Source: Brevibacterium antiquum
GTDB lineage: Bacteria > Actinomycetota > Actinomycetes > Actinomycetales > Brevibacteriaceae
Length of the DNA: 64,000 nucleotides
NCBI RefSeq assembly: GCF_016107655.1
Contig: NZ_JABASX010000004.1
Coordinates: 1-64,000 of the forward strand
Reading direction: 5' to 3'
Shown: positions 8,027 to 17,370 of the stretch, piece after piece
Numbering within the stretch: position 1 is the first letter of the stretch
Layout: each line of letters starts with the position of its first letter
Translations under genes and position numbers: made by a program
The notes under the pieces: model-generated
Database searches by the model: none
Seen by the model: the letters and a program-made list of their open reading frames with translations, nothing else
Told to the model about the DNA's origin: nothing

Positions 8027-9603
8027 TGACGGCCCTCATCGGGTAGATATGCCGGGCTGGAGTCCTGTGCGGCGACGGTGGAGGTGATGCGATCGGATGC
8101 CGTCGTCGATCGTTCGGGCAGGGCGGCTGGACGGTCGGGGATGATCGCCTCCGGGTTCGTGTGGATGGCCTCGAGTTCGGCCAGGAACTTCTTCGACCAG
8201 ATGCTCACCGTGTCCGTGGCGATCTTCTTGCGCATCTGCTTCATCCGCCGTGAGCGCGTCTTCTCATCCATCTGCACGGCGTCGAGGATGCCAGCCTTGA
8301 GGTCGCCGATGTCGTGGGGGTTGACCATCACTGCGCCCTTGAGCTGATCGGCGGCCCCGGTGAACTCGGACAGGACAAGGGCGCCGTCATCACGTCTGCG
8401 GCAGGCCACATACTCCTTGGCCACGAGGTTCATCCCATCACGCAGGGCCGTCACGAGCATGACGTCTGCGGCGAGGAAGAAGGCGGTCATCTCATCGCGC
8501 GGGTAGGAATGGTGGAGGTAATGGACGGCGATGGACCCGACTTCGGCCTGCTCACCATTGATCCGACCGACGGCCAGCTCCACATCGTGACGGATGATCT
8601 TGTACTGCTCGAGCCGTTCTCGGGAGGGTGTGGCGATCTGGATCAGGACGATGTCCTCGACATCGAGCTTGCCCTCGGCCAGCAGCTCACCGAAGGCCTT
8701 GAGGCGGTGCCGGATGCCCTTCGTGTAGTCCATCCGGTCGACGCCGAGCATGATGACCTTCGGGTTGCCGACCTCTTCGCGGATCTGCCGGGCACGCTCG
8801 ATGATCTTCGGATCACGTGCCAGCTCCTCGAGGTAGGGGGTGTCGATGGAGATCGGGAAGGCCTCGGCGCGCGCGATGTGCTCCGGCAGGAAATCCCCGG
8901 CCGGGACGTTGACCGTCGAACCCTTCGTCGTGAAATTGAGGCGTCCGCGAACCGCACGACGGAAGTTCGCGGCATCGGCCGGACGCTGGAATCCGATGAG
9001 ATCCGCGCCGAGGAGGCCGCGGAGGATCTCGTCGCGCCAGGGCAGCTGTGCGAAGAGTTCGAAGGGTGGGAAGGGGATGTGGTTGAAGAAACCGATCGCC
9101 AGGTCGGGACGCATCCGGCGCACCAGCTGCGGAACCAGCTGGAGCTGATAGTCATGGACCCAGACGGTGGCGCCTTCGGCAGCCACCTCGGCGACCTTGG
9201 CCGCGAAGCGCTCATTGACGCGCACATACGAGTCCCACCAGGTGCGGTGGAACTCGGGCGGGACGATCACATCGTGATAGAGCGGCCACAGCGTTGCATT
9301 GGAGAATCCTTCATAATATTTGAGGACATCCTCACTGGTGAGGGTGACGGGAACCAGATGCATCCCGTCGATCGTGAACGGGTCGAAATCGACGTCGGGC
9401 ACCCCGGTCCAGCCTATCCACGCACCCTCCTGAGACTTCATCACCGGTGCCACTGCAGTGACCAAACCCCCAGGTGAGGTGCGCCATCCTTGGCTTTTCT
9501 CAGCAGGGTCCCGGTCCACGGGCAGACGGTTCGCGACGACGATGAAATCGCTGTCACCATACGGGGGTGCGGTAGTGCTTTCGGCAGAGTTGACGGTGTT
9601 CAT
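8023..9603 (-). CDS. otsA: Alpha,alpha-trehalose-6-phosphate synthase
   Basis: A GT20 glycosyltransferase that joins glucose from UDP- or ADP-glucose to glucose 6-phosphate, forming trehalose 6-phosphate. The 526-residue product has the family blocks in order: [66 protein letters not shown] and [14 protein letters not shown]. About 45 low-complexity residues extend the C-terminus. The start at 9603 follows AGGAGGAG. It is first in the otsA-otsB operon and diverges from the Ser/Thr kinase gene; whether the kinase acts on trehalose metabolism is speculation. Confidence 0.95.
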   Translation of the reverse strand: MNTVNSAESTTAPPYGDSDFIVVANRLPVDRDPAEKSQGWRTSPGGLVTAVAPVMKSQEGAWIGWTGVPDVDFDPFTIDGMHLVPVTLTSEDVLKYYEGFSNATLWPLYHDVIVPPEFHRTWWDSYVRVNERFAAKVAEVAAEGATVWVHDYQLQLVPQLVRRMRPDLAIGFFNHIPFPPFELFAQLPWRDEILRGLLGADLIGFQRPADAANFRRAVRGRLNFTTKGSTVNVPAGDFLPEHIARAEAFPISIDTPYLEELARDPKIIERARQIREEVGNPKVIMLGVDRMDYTKGIRHRLKAFGELLAEGKLDVEDIVLIQIATPSRERLEQYKIIRHDVELAVGRINGEQAEVGSIAVHYLHHSYPRDEMTAFFLAADVMLVTALRDGMNLVAKEYVACRRRDDGALVLSEFTGAADQLKGAVMVNPHDIGDLKAGILDAVQMDEKTRSRRMKQMRKKIATDTVSIWSKKFLAELEAIHTNPEAIIPDRPAALPERSTTASDRITSTVAAQDSSPAYLPDEGRQ

Positions 9604-9652
9604 CTGCGCCTCCTCCTGTGTTGGTCCTTGGAACGAACTGTACTCGCTCGAC

Positions 9653-9658
9653 TACGCT
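9653..9658 (+). promoter_or_regulatory. TACGCT -10 box before Ser/Thr kinase gene
   Basis: TACGCT ends 7 nt before a GTG at 9666 and 10 nt before the ATG at 9669. A leaderless start at either codon is possible. Confidence 0.45.
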
Positions 9659-9668
9659 TGGGAGAGTG

Positions 9669-11789
9669 ATGGTTCAGGATCTGGGAGGCTACCGCCTCAT
9701 CGAGGAGCTCGGCTCGGGCGGCATGGGTGTCGTCTATCTCGGTGTCGACGGCGGAAACAACCCTGTCGCCGTGAAGGTTCTGCACCCGCATATCGCCAAT
9801 GATGAGACCGCTCGCAAACGCCTCGGACGCGAGGTCAGGACCCTGCGACGGATCAAACATCCCAGAATCGCCGAGGTGCTCGACGCCGAGCTCGAATCCG
9901 CGCAGCCCTTCATCATCACCGAGTTCGTCGACGGGCAGACGCTGTCCGACGATGTCAGAGACAACGGTCCCTTCGCCGAGGACGAACTCGTCCATTTCGG
10001 CCATGCCCTCCTCGACGCCCTCAATGCTGTGCACGAGTCCGGTGTCATTCACCGCGACCTCAAACCCGCGAACGTCATGATCATGGACGGTGAGCCGATG
10101 GTCATCGACTTCGGCATCGCCCAGGTCGCCGACGAGGTGCGGGTGACCGCGACGGGCCTGGTGATGGGAACGCCTGGATACCTGTCCCCTGAGATCGCCG
10201 ATGGCAAGACCTCGAGTGAGAAGACCGACTGGTGGGGGTGGGCCGCGACCATGGCCTACGCCGCAACCGGCCGCAACCCCTACGGCTCCGGTCCCCTCGA
10301 AGCTGTGCTGGGGCGAGTGGCCATGGGCAAATTCGACCTCGACAACGCTCCCCGCAACTTCGTTCCCCTGATCGCAGCCTGCCTCGACCCGAAGCCCGAA
10401 CGCAGACCCAGCGGTCAGATGATCCTCGACGCTCTCGTCGACATCGAGTCCGGACGTGCGCCGCAGCTGGGCTCCGGTCCGGCCGCCGGGAGTTCGAACC
10501 AGGCATCGTCGACCGGGACCGCACGGATGCCTGCGGTGGGTGGGGGCAGCGGATCAGGCTACGGCACCGCCTTCGGCGCTGCCGCCGCTGGTGCTGCTGT
10601 CGGAGGCGCCGCAGCCTATGGCGGTGGCACCGGAGCCGCCGGATACGACGCTTCCGGCTACGGCGCCACCGGGCACGGATCGCCGCGCGGAGGCTACCCG
10701 GGTTCGGCTCCGAACCCGAACGCGCCCGGCGGTATCGGGCCCGGAGGCTCGGGCCCCGGCGGAACCGACCCGCAGGGATACCCACACCAGGGCTATTCCC
10801 CACACGGCCAGCGTCCACAGAGTCAGCGCCCCCAGGGCCCACCAGTGCAGAGCCAGCAGCCGCAGGCCCGATCCGGGATGATTCCCGGCGCACAGGGGAA
10901 CCCGCCCACAATGAACCCGGGCCAGATGAACGGGGGAACCGCACCGCCGGTGCGCAATCCCAACGGCGGCATCCAGGCCGCTCCGGGATCAGCGATGGCA
11001 GGGACCAACCTCGGCGGGGCAGGGTATGGGCTCGGTGGACCTCCAGCCGGTCGCGGCGGTCCGGCAGCAGGTCAGGGCACTGCCCGACACGACCCCAACG
11101 GCACCGGAGTCCAGTCAGGACAGCAGAGCCGACCGGGTCAGCCAGGTCAGCCAGGTCAGCCGGACCAGCAGGGCTACGGCTGGGGACCGTTGACCTACCG
11201 GACGATCCGGACCGGCGGATGGGTGGTGTTCGCCCTCATCCTGTTGGCCATCGCGATCATGCCGCTGGGCCCGCTGCTCGTCACACTCATCGTGTTCCTG
11301 TGGTCGATTCTGGCGCGGACCGGCACACGGTTGGACCGCAAGGCCCAGAAGCACCGGTTCGAACGCGGAACGAACGGGCGGGGATTCCTGCGTTCGCTCG
11401 CCTCGGCGCCGGGTGCGATCCTGGCGTCGGTGCTGACCTCGATCACGTCATTCATCCTGCCGGCGATCGCGGGTGTTGCGATGCTTGTGCTGACCCGACT
11501 CGACATTGCGGGAATCGTGCCCAGCGGATACTCGGAGCAGTGGTCGGTGTGGGCAGCCGGTGCCGCCGGTGGTTTGGTTCTGTGGCTGGGGCCCGGTGCG
11601 GGCAGCCTGCGATTCGGATCACGGCTCATGGTCTCAGGGGTCACGCGCAACCAACTGGGCAGGCTCATCGCTCTGGCCGCGATCGCGCTCCTCATCATCA
11701 TCGCGATCATGGTCATCCAGACGGGTTCCGGCATGTCCTGGTGGCCCCTGCAGACCAACCCATTCACCTATCTGCCCGAACCTGTATAG
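9669..11789 (+). CDS. Membrane-anchored Ser/Thr protein kinase (Hanks type)
   Basis: The 706-residue protein begins with a full kinase domain (about 5-265): glycine loop GSGGMG, VAVKV lysine, catalytic loop HRDLKPAN, VIDFGIA and activation-end GTPGYLSPE. All catalytic residues are present, so it should phosphorylate protein Ser/Thr. Next comes a disordered Gly/Pro/Gln-rich linker (about 290-510) and a C-terminal part with five hydrophobic segments (about 516-533, 536-553, 582-612, 624-640, 663-683). No PASTA or other extracellular sensor domain is present, unlike PknB. Substrates are unknown. The start could be GTG 9666 or ATG 9669; a weak GGGAG precedes. Confidence 0.9.
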   Translation: MVQDLGGYRLIEELGSGGMGVVYLGVDGGNNPVAVKVLHPHIANDETARKRLGREVRTLRRIKHPRIAEVLDAELESAQPFIITEFVDGQTLSDDVRDNGPFAEDELVHFGHALLDALNAVHESGVIHRDLKPANVMIMDGEPMVIDFGIAQVADEVRVTATGLVMGTPGYLSPEIADGKTSSEKTDWWGWAATMAYAATGRNPYGSGPLEAVLGRVAMGKFDLDNAPRNFVPLIAACLDPKPERRPSGQMILDALVDIESGRAPQLGSGPAAGSSNQASSTGTARMPAVGGGSGSGYGTAFGAAAAGAAVGGAAAYGGGTGAAGYDASGYGATGHGSPRGGYPGSAPNPNAPGGIGPGGSGPGGTDPQGYPHQGYSPHGQRPQSQRPQGPPVQSQQPQARSGMIPGAQGNPPTMNPGQMNGGTAPPVRNPNGGIQAAPGSAMAGTNLGGAGYGLGGPPAGRGGPAAGQGTARHDPNGTGVQSGQQSRPGQPGQPGQPDQQGYGWGPLTYRTIRTGGWVVFALILLAIAIMPLGPLLVTLIVFLWSILARTGTRLDRKAQKHRFERGTNGRGFLRSLASAPGAILASVLTSITSFILPAIAGVAMLVLTRLDIAGIVPSGYSEQWSVWAAGAAGGLVLWLGPGAGSLRFGSRLMVSGVTRNQLGRLIALAAIALLIIIAIMVIQTGSGMSWWPLQTNPFTYLPEPV

Positions 11790-11945
11790 GCGTTTTCCAG
11801 CCCCGGTGTAGTTGATCCTTGAATTCCACTGGGAGTCGAGGTACCACCTGTTTGGGTAAGGTGGGACGGTCGGGACTCGTATGTCGACCCGATTCCCCAC
11901 GGTCCGAGGCAGGGCCGACGTCAGACGATCGCAACGTGAGGAACA

Positions 11946-12806
11946 ATGGCGAAGAACAATTCCGGTGACAATCGGCGGAACCAAGCCCGTGAGAACGCGC
12001 GCCAGATCGCAGCGGCTCAGGAGAAGAAGGAGAAGACCGCCAAGACCATCCTCTACGTGGGGATCGGTGTTGTCGTGCTCGTTGTGGCTGCGGTCGTCGC
12101 TGTGCTCATCTTCCAGCAGAGCAAGCCGGGGATGACTCCGGCCAACTTCGTCGGCGGCGGTGTCAGCATCGCCAAGGACGGCAAAGTGGTGCAGCCGAAG
12201 CAGATGCCCGACGGCGAGGAATCGGATCTGCCGACTCCGGCCGATGCCGGCGCCAAGGAGAATGCTGCGACTGTGACGGTCTACCTCGACTTCCAGTGCC
12301 CAGGATGCAAGGCGTTCGAGGACGCGAACACCCCGACTCTGGAGAAGCTCGCCGACGAAGGCTCGATCGTGCTCGAGTACAAACCGGTGTCGATCCTCGA
12401 CCGCATGTCCAGCGGCAACGAATACTCGACCCGCTCGGCCAACCTGGCCGCCTGCGTCATCGACTCGCAGCCCGAAACCGTCAGGGACTTCTTCCCCGCG
12501 ATGTATGCCCAGCAGCCCGAAGAGCAGGGCAACGGCCGCACCGATGAGGAACTGCTCAAGGTCGCTGAGGATGCCGGAGTCGACACCTCGAAGAAGCTGC
12601 AGTCCGATCCCGAGCAGACCGTCAAGAGCTGCGTTACGGACCAGTCGTTCAAGGACTTCGTCGAGAAGACCTCGACTCAGGCTCTGGACAACGGAGTCGA
12701 AGCCACCCCCTGGGTGCTCATCAACGGCAAGAAGACCGACAAGACCAGCGACCCGCAGGCGCTGACCTTGGAGATCCTCAAGGCCACCGGAGAGATCAAG
12801 GGCTGA
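11946..12806 (+). CDS. DsbA/thioredoxin-fold membrane protein
   Basis: The 286-residue protein is a single-pass membrane protein with a charged N-terminus of about 34 residues, one transmembrane helix (about 35-57) and an extracytoplasmic thioredoxin-fold domain. The active-site dithiol is QCPGC near residue 118, and a cis-proline-like EATPWVLING lies near the end. This layout matches DsbA-like disulfide oxidoreductases of Actinobacteria (thioredoxin_4 family), which oxidise exported proteins. Two further Cys residues (AACVID and KSCVTD) are present. A GAGGAA ribosome site precedes the ATG. No DsbB/VKOR partner gene is nearby. Confidence 0.88.
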   Translation: MAKNNSGDNRRNQARENARQIAAAQEKKEKTAKTILYVGIGVVVLVVAAVVAVLIFQQSKPGMTPANFVGGGVSIAKDGKVVQPKQMPDGEESDLPTPADAGAKENAATVTVYLDFQCPGCKAFEDANTPTLEKLADEGSIVLEYKPVSILDRMSSGNEYSTRSANLAACVIDSQPETVRDFFPAMYAQQPEEQGNGRTDEELLKVAEDAGVDTSKKLQSDPEQTVKSCVTDQSFKDFVEKTSTQALDNGVEATPWVLINGKKTDKTSDPQALTLEILKATGEIKG

Positions 12807-12820
12807 TCGACGTCACGAAC

Positions 12821-12856
12821 ATCGGTCGGCCGCCGCCGAGGTGGTGGTCGACCGAT
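12821..12856 (+). terminator. Hairpin downstream of the DsbA-like gene
   Basis: ATCGGTCG pairs perfectly with CGACCGAT, and G-C/G-U pairs extend the stem inward. It starts 14 nt after the stop. There is no T-run, so it may be a weak or Rho-aided terminator. Confidence 0.4.
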
Positions 12857-12887
12857 GCTCGTGAGTGAAGTCTGCCTCGCGTCCGTT

Positions 12888-12917
12888 TTGTAGCCGCGAA
12901 GGTGAATGGACTACTAT
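12888..12917 (+). promoter_or_regulatory. Promoter of tRNA-Thr
   Basis: TTGTAG (12888-12893) and TACTAT (12912-12917) are 18 nt apart. The -10 box lies 34 nt upstream of the tRNA 5' end, leaving a short leader. Confidence 0.5.
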
Positions 12918-12951
12918 CGTGTAGGCGTCGACGGCATCGTTTCGCCGCCAC

Positions 12952-13027
12952 GCCTCCCTAGCTCAGTTGGTAGAGCACCGCTCTTGTAAAGCGAAGGTCA
13001 TCGGTTCGAGTCCGATGGGGGGCTCCA
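12952..13027 (+). tRNA. tRNA-Thr (anticodon TGT)
   Basis: A 76-nt cloverleaf: acceptor GCCTCCC pairs with GGGGGGC (one G-U), D-arm GCTCAGTTGGTAGAGC, anticodon loop CTTGTAA giving TGT (reads ACA/ACG), T-arm with TTCGAGT loop, discriminator T and an encoded CCA at 13025-13027. It is a single tRNA gene with its own promoter and terminator. Confidence 0.97.
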
Positions 13028-13032
13028 CTCAG

Positions 13033-13068
13033 CCGGGCCAGACAGTGAATTGTCTGGCCCGGTTTTTT
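13033..13068 (+). terminator. Rho-independent terminator of tRNA-Thr
   Basis: A perfect 12 bp stem (CCGGGCCAGACA with TGTCTGGCCCGG), 6-nt loop and TTTTTT, starting 5 nt after the tRNA CCA end. The following 13069-13306 holds only GC-rich imperfect repeats of GGCTCGGG and the ribosome site of the next gene. Confidence 0.95.
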
Positions 13069-13306
13069 CATGCGCGGGCACAGGCTCGGGTACCGGTTCT
13101 GGTGCGCCGGCTCGGGCGCCGGCTCGGGCACGCCGATGCGCAGACTCGCGCGTACGTCCTCGGGAGTTGTGGCCGATCTGCTACGCGGTGTGCTGTGATC
13201 ATCACCCGTATCCGGGGTCGCTGACCATAGAGTCTTTCCTTGTCAGGGCCGAAGAGCCGTCAAACACACAGCTCATGCAGTGCCCATCATTTCGAAAGGG
13301 AACCCG

Positions 13307-13978
13307 ATGAACCGCACCGGACGCCACTCAGCCCGAATCCTCACACAGACCTCCGCCTTGGCCTTTGCCGCTGTACTGGCCCTGTCAGCCTGCGGCACCG
13401 ATGACTCGGCGGCGGAAAGAGCCCCCGAGGATGCAGCGCCCACCCAAGCGCAGGGCGAAGCCCTCGAAGCAGAAGCGACCGCAGACAAGACCACAGAGAC
13501 GGACGCTGCCGAAGGCACGAGCAAAAAGCCCGAGGGCACCGAGGTGAAGGTCGGTGCAGAGTTCACCGATAAGGAGACCGGGGATGTCATCACCGTCGTG
13601 TCCGCGGTGCGCAACAACCCCACTGAGTACTACGAAGCCGCCGACAACCCTGATGGAGAGATGGTTTACATCGAGGTGAAGGTGGAACCAGGAGACAGCT
13701 ACGGCGGGACCATCAGCTCATCGGACTTCTACCTCGACAGCGCCGGCGAAGAGGCCAACTACGCATCGAGTGCCAGAGCCGAAATCGAAGATGCCGGTTA
13801 TGAGTATTTCGACCTCGCGCCACGTCGCGATGGAGAGCACACAGGGTACATTCCGATCTACGTGAGTGAAACGGCCGACGAGCTCAAGGGAACCTACAGC
13901 CGTCCCGAGGCGAAGGTGCTCGGAGAGGACAGGAAGGTACCCGAATTCACCTCTGAGTTCGAGATCCCAGCCTCTTGA
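13307..13978 (+). CDS. Secreted lipoprotein, DUF4352-like
   Basis: The 223-residue product has a lipoprotein signal peptide: basic N-terminus (MNRTGRHSAR), a hydrophobic core (LAFAAVLALSA) and lipobox LSAC with acylated Cys near residue 29. An acidic, disordered linker follows to about residue 75. The rest is a beta-rich domain starting VKVGAEFTDKETGDVITV that resembles the telokin-like DUF4352 domain of Gram-positive lipoproteins. It should sit on the outer face of the membrane. Function is unknown. Start chosen at 13307 after GAAAGGGAA; an upstream in-frame ATG at 13280 would bury the signal peptide. Confidence 0.82.
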   Translation: MNRTGRHSARILTQTSALAFAAVLALSACGTDDSAAERAPEDAAPTQAQGEALEAEATADKTTETDAAEGTSKKPEGTEVKVGAEFTDKETGDVITVVSAVRNNPTEYYEAADNPDGEMVYIEVKVEPGDSYGGTISSSDFYLDSAGEEANYASSARAEIEDAGYEYFDLAPRRDGEHTGYIPIYVSETADELKGTYSRPEAKVLGEDRKVPEFTSEFEIPAS

Positions 13979-13999
13979 GCCTGACAGAAGGGACGAACG

Positions 14000-16015
14000 C
14001 TATCCGTCGACGTCGCGTTTGAAGACGAGCATGAGCGATCGCATGCTCAGTACGAAGCCGCCGAAGAGCAGGACGAAACCGAAGAACGCGTAGAGGTGGA
14101 TGCCCTCGGTCAGCAGCGGTCCTTCCTCACTGGTGATGAGGACGATCGAGCCCAATACCGCAGCGCCGGCGAGGACAGCGACGATGAGCTGCTGGAACAG
14201 GCTCGTGAGGAATCGTCGATCGGAGGTGTTCTCCAGTACGCGCATGTTCATCGAGAAGCGGCCCTGCTCGAGGTCCTCGGTGATCTTGTTGAGCCGCCGA
14301 GGCAGACGGTCGATCATCGGCAGGATCTGCATCGCACGGCGCTGCAGTTCATCGGTGATCTTCGTGGACTTCAGCTTGCTGCGCATGAGTCGGTTGCCCT
14401 CGTTGCGGGCGACGGCGACCACGTCGAAGGTGGGGTCGATGACGAGGAGGGCTCCCTCGACCGAGGCCAGGGCACGGAATGCCGCGCTGATCGGGGCCGG
14501 GACGGAGAACCGATGGGCCAGGACCAGGTTGAACAGATCGTCGAAGAGCTTCTGCCCGTTGTACGAGTGGCTTCCGCCGCCGTAGCGGGTGAGCAGCTCG
14601 CCGACCGCACGTTCGACGGCCCGATCGTCGAGGTTCTCGGGGCGTCCGAGGAGTTCGATGAGCGAGTCGGTGGCTCCTGCGCTGTCGTTCTGATCGATCG
14701 AGTAGAGCATGAGCCCCAGAGCCGTCTGCGTTCCCGGGTCGAGTCTGCCGACCGCGCCGAAGTCCAGCAGGCCCAATCCGCCATCGGGCATGATGAAGAT
14801 GTTGCCCGAGTGCAGGTCGGTGTGGAAGACGCCATCGGTGATGATCTGTTCGAGTGTGGCGCCGAGAAGAGTGGTGGCCAAGGCCTTCCGTTCCTTCTCG
14901 GAGAGCTCCTTGAGGATGGTCCCGGCCGAGGACACCGGTCGCCCCGGCAGCTTGTCCATGATGAGGAGTCGTTCGCTCGAGAGTTCCGGATAGCCGTGGG
15001 GCACCGTCACGGAGAACTTGCCCGACCGCTTCAGACTGTCCTCGATGGTGCGCATGTTGCCGAGTTCGATCAGATAGTCGAGTTCCTCTTCGAGGGAGTT
15101 GGCGAAGCCCTTGGCAAGGGTCTCGATTCCCAGGTCCTGGCCCCACAGGGTTGCCTTGTTCAACCATTTGGCCAGTCGCAGAATGATGTCGAGGTCCTGG
15201 TTGACCTGGTTGAGGGCCTTCGGGCGCTGGACCTTGACGATGACCTCGGTGCCGTCGAGGAGTGTGGCCTCATGGACCTGGGCCACGGAGGCCGCGGCCA
15301 GAGGCGTTGCATCGATGCGGGAGAACACGTTCTTCAGCGGCCTGCCCATGCGCTCGACGATCGCCGGTTCGATGACGGACCAGGGTTCGGGAGAGACCTG
15401 AGTCTGCAGCATCTCCAATTCACGGATGTACTCGGGCGGCAGCACATCACGACGGGTCGAGAGCATCTGGCCGAGCTTGACGAAGGTGACTCCGGCTTCG
15501 GACAGTGAGTTCTTCAGGGCTCGGGCCGTCTTCGCCTCGCGCCCAGGGGCCGTGCCGCGGCCGAAGCCGCGGATCTGTGCACCCAGGCCGTGACGGACGG
15601 CGATCGAGACGACCTCGGCGTAGCGTCGACCGCGCCGCCTGCGCGCCTTCCAGCCGAAGAACAGCGACTGCGGACCGGGCACCGATCCTGTCGGGAAGGC
15701 GGCTTCGATGACGACAAGAGCACCGACACCGAGAGCGAAGATCCAGCCGGTCGCCAGCAGCAGGAGCATGAGTGCGACTCCCGGGGCCACATCGAGGCCA
15801 CCAGTATTCTGTCCTGTCCCGGCGCGATAGAGGTACTGCACTGTCACGGCCATGACCGCGCTCATCACCAGACCCACGCCGATGGTTCGCGGCCAGCCCG
15901 TCGGGACGCCGACGACGCGTCGCACAACCGTGGCCGCCAGCCATGACTGCAGCAGGAGGAACAGCAGGGCGGCAATGCTCAGCAGTGCAAAGGCTCCGAA
16001 ATCGAGGGCAGCCAT
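14000..16015 (-). CDS. ABC1/UbiB-family atypical kinase
   Basis: The 671-residue membrane protein belongs to the ABC1/AarF/UbiB family of atypical kinase-like ATPases linked to isoprenoid quinone biology. Three hydrophobic segments at the N-terminus precede the domain. Seen then are the KxGQ motif (FVKLGQMLS), the Ala-rich loop PLAAASVAQVHEA, EVIVKVQRP, the catalytic-like FHTDLHSGN and LLDFGAVGRLD. Two transmembrane helices close the C-terminus. In a menaquinone-using actinobacterium its target is unclear. Start 16015 has an upstream GGAAGGAG; an earlier in-frame start near 16078 lies too close to a TAGGCT box to be translated from it. Confidence 0.9.
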   Translation of the reverse strand: MAALDFGAFALLSIAALLFLLLQSWLAATVVRRVVGVPTGWPRTIGVGLVMSAVMAVTVQYLYRAGTGQNTGGLDVAPGVALMLLLLATGWIFALGVGALVVIEAAFPTGSVPGPQSLFFGWKARRRRGRRYAEVVSIAVRHGLGAQIRGFGRGTAPGREAKTARALKNSLSEAGVTFVKLGQMLSTRRDVLPPEYIRELEMLQTQVSPEPWSVIEPAIVERMGRPLKNVFSRIDATPLAAASVAQVHEATLLDGTEVIVKVQRPKALNQVNQDLDIILRLAKWLNKATLWGQDLGIETLAKGFANSLEEELDYLIELGNMRTIEDSLKRSGKFSVTVPHGYPELSSERLLIMDKLPGRPVSSAGTILKELSEKERKALATTLLGATLEQIITDGVFHTDLHSGNIFIMPDGGLGLLDFGAVGRLDPGTQTALGLMLYSIDQNDSAGATDSLIELLGRPENLDDRAVERAVGELLTRYGGGSHSYNGQKLFDDLFNLVLAHRFSVPAPISAAFRALASVEGALLVIDPTFDVVAVARNEGNRLMRSKLKSTKITDELQRRAMQILPMIDRLPRRLNKITEDLEQGRFSMNMRVLENTSDRRFLTSLFQQLIVAVLAGAAVLGSIVLITSEEGPLLTEGIHLYAFFGFVLLFGGFVLSMRSLMLVFKRDVDG

Positions 16016-16115
16016 ATCCGCCTCTCCTTCCACGGGGTTGTCTGGGTGGGGCAGTCCGGGGGGATGAAGGTGGGTCATCACCAGCCTAGACGGTTCAGGG
16101 GAGTTCGACCGGTGT

Positions 16116-17345
16116 TCAGCGGCGACGTCGGCTGGGCAGACCGATCTGCTGGGACCAGATGAGGGCCCACACAGCGCCCAGGATGGCGAAGAGTCCCGGG
16201 AACAGGATCCCGAAGCGCAGTGAGGCGACCGTGATGACCAGCGAGATGAGGGTCGGTCCGGCCAGTTTGCCGCCGTTGGAGAAGATCGCCCAGATGCCTA
16301 AGAAGCGGGCGCGTCCGATCGCCGGCGACAGATCAGCACCGATGGTCATGTTCACACCCGCACCAAGACCGTTCCCGAAGGCCATGACCGCTGCGGCCGC
16401 GACCATGCCGGTCAGATCCGGACGCAGCACCATGACGATGAAGCCGGACCCGAAGATCGTCAGGCAGGTCACCAACGTCGTCGTCCGCCCGAGGTGGTCC
16501 TTGATGTAGGCGCCGAGGAACATGAAGCCGAGTTCGAGGGCGGCGCCGAAGGCGATGAGCAGCGAGATCGACGATTCGTGCATCCCGATCTCGACTCCCC
16601 ACAGCTGGATCACCACGGGCTGAGCCGACCGAGCCACCGTCAGTGCAGCGACCGAGATCCCCACGAGGACCACAGCCTTCCACCTCACATCGAGGCGAGG
16701 GCGGGGAGGCTCTGCCGCCTCGGCGAGGGTGGGATCCGTCGGCGCACCGGCGCCGGAGCTTCCGCGGTCCGAGTAGCCGGGGATGTGGGCGATGGGCAGG
16801 GCCATGACGACGATGGCGGCGATGGCTGCAACGCCGGCGAAGACGAACACCGACCACAGCGGGAAGGCGAGCATGAGGCCGGCGCCGGCGATGGGGCCGA
16901 TCAGGTTGCCCACCCGCTGAGTTCCGCCCAGCGCCGTCATCGCCTTGGCCAGATCCTTCGCCGGCATCACCTCGGCGACCACTGCCTGCCGGGCCAGGCT
17001 CCACACATCGGAGACCGGAGCGAAGAGCATGAGCGCCACAGTGTAGAGAACAAGCGAGGCAGGCGAGTCCCAGAGGAAGGCCGCGACGATCCCGCCGAGA
17101 ACGACGACCGCGGTCATCGTGGCGACGAGCATCGCCCGGAAGTCGCCGAGGCGGTCGATGAGGATCCCAGCCGGCACAGTCGCGACAAGGGAGACTGCTC
17201 CCATGATGCCGACGATGGCGGCGGCGAAGGAGGAACTCGAGCCCAGATCGAGCGCGCCGAGGACCAGAACCGGAAGCATCGCGCCCACACCGACGGCGAA
17301 GAGAAGGGACGGCGCGAGGACCGGCCACAGGATGGGTTTGAGCAC
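16116..17345 (-). CDS. MFS transporter
   Basis: A 409-residue major-facilitator protein with about 12 hydrophobic helices and a central charged loop after residue 190. Cytoplasmic loop 2-3 carries GILIDRLGDFRAM, matching the MFS GXXXDRXGRR signature. It probably exports small molecules; substrate unknown. The GTG start at 17345 lies 6 nt after a TAGACT box, indicating a leaderless transcript. It is followed closely on the same strand by the UbiB-like gene. Confidence 0.87.
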   Translation of the reverse strand: MLKPILWPVLAPSLLFAVGVGAMLPVLVLGALDLGSSSSFAAAIVGIMGAVSLVATVPAGILIDRLGDFRAMLVATMTAVVVLGGIVAAFLWDSPASLVLYTVALMLFAPVSDVWSLARQAVVAEVMPAKDLAKAMTALGGTQRVGNLIGPIAGAGLMLAFPLWSVFVFAGVAAIAAIVVMALPIAHIPGYSDRGSSGAGAPTDPTLAEAAEPPRPRLDVRWKAVVLVGISVAALTVARSAQPVVIQLWGVEIGMHESSISLLIAFGAALELGFMFLGAYIKDHLGRTTTLVTCLTIFGSGFIVMVLRPDLTGMVAAAAVMAFGNGLGAGVNMTIGADLSPAIGRARFLGIWAIFSNGGKLAGPTLISLVITVASLRFGILFPGLFAILGAVWALIWSQQIGLPSRRRR

Positions 17346-17351
17346 CTGACC

Positions 17352-17357
17352 AGTCTA
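17352..17357 (-). promoter_or_regulatory. TAGACT -10 box, leaderless MFS gene
   Basis: TAGACT on the minus strand ends 6 nt before the GTG start at 17345; no ribosome site fits between. Confidence 0.55.
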
Positions 17358-17370
17358 GGCGCCTGCGAAT

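Noticed and set aside
10232-11815. 527-codon frame overlapping the Ser/Thr kinase gene in another frame
   Set aside because: Arg/Ser/Pro-rich shadow of the kinase and its repetitive linker.
13071-13210. Short GC-rich ORFs behind the tRNA terminator
   Set aside because: The sequence is imperfect GGCTCGGG repeats without ribosome site or conserved protein.
14096-15508. 470-codon frame antisense to the UbiB-like gene
   Set aside because: Shadow of a well-supported kinase-like gene; Asp/Glu/Gly/Arg-rich translation with no domain.
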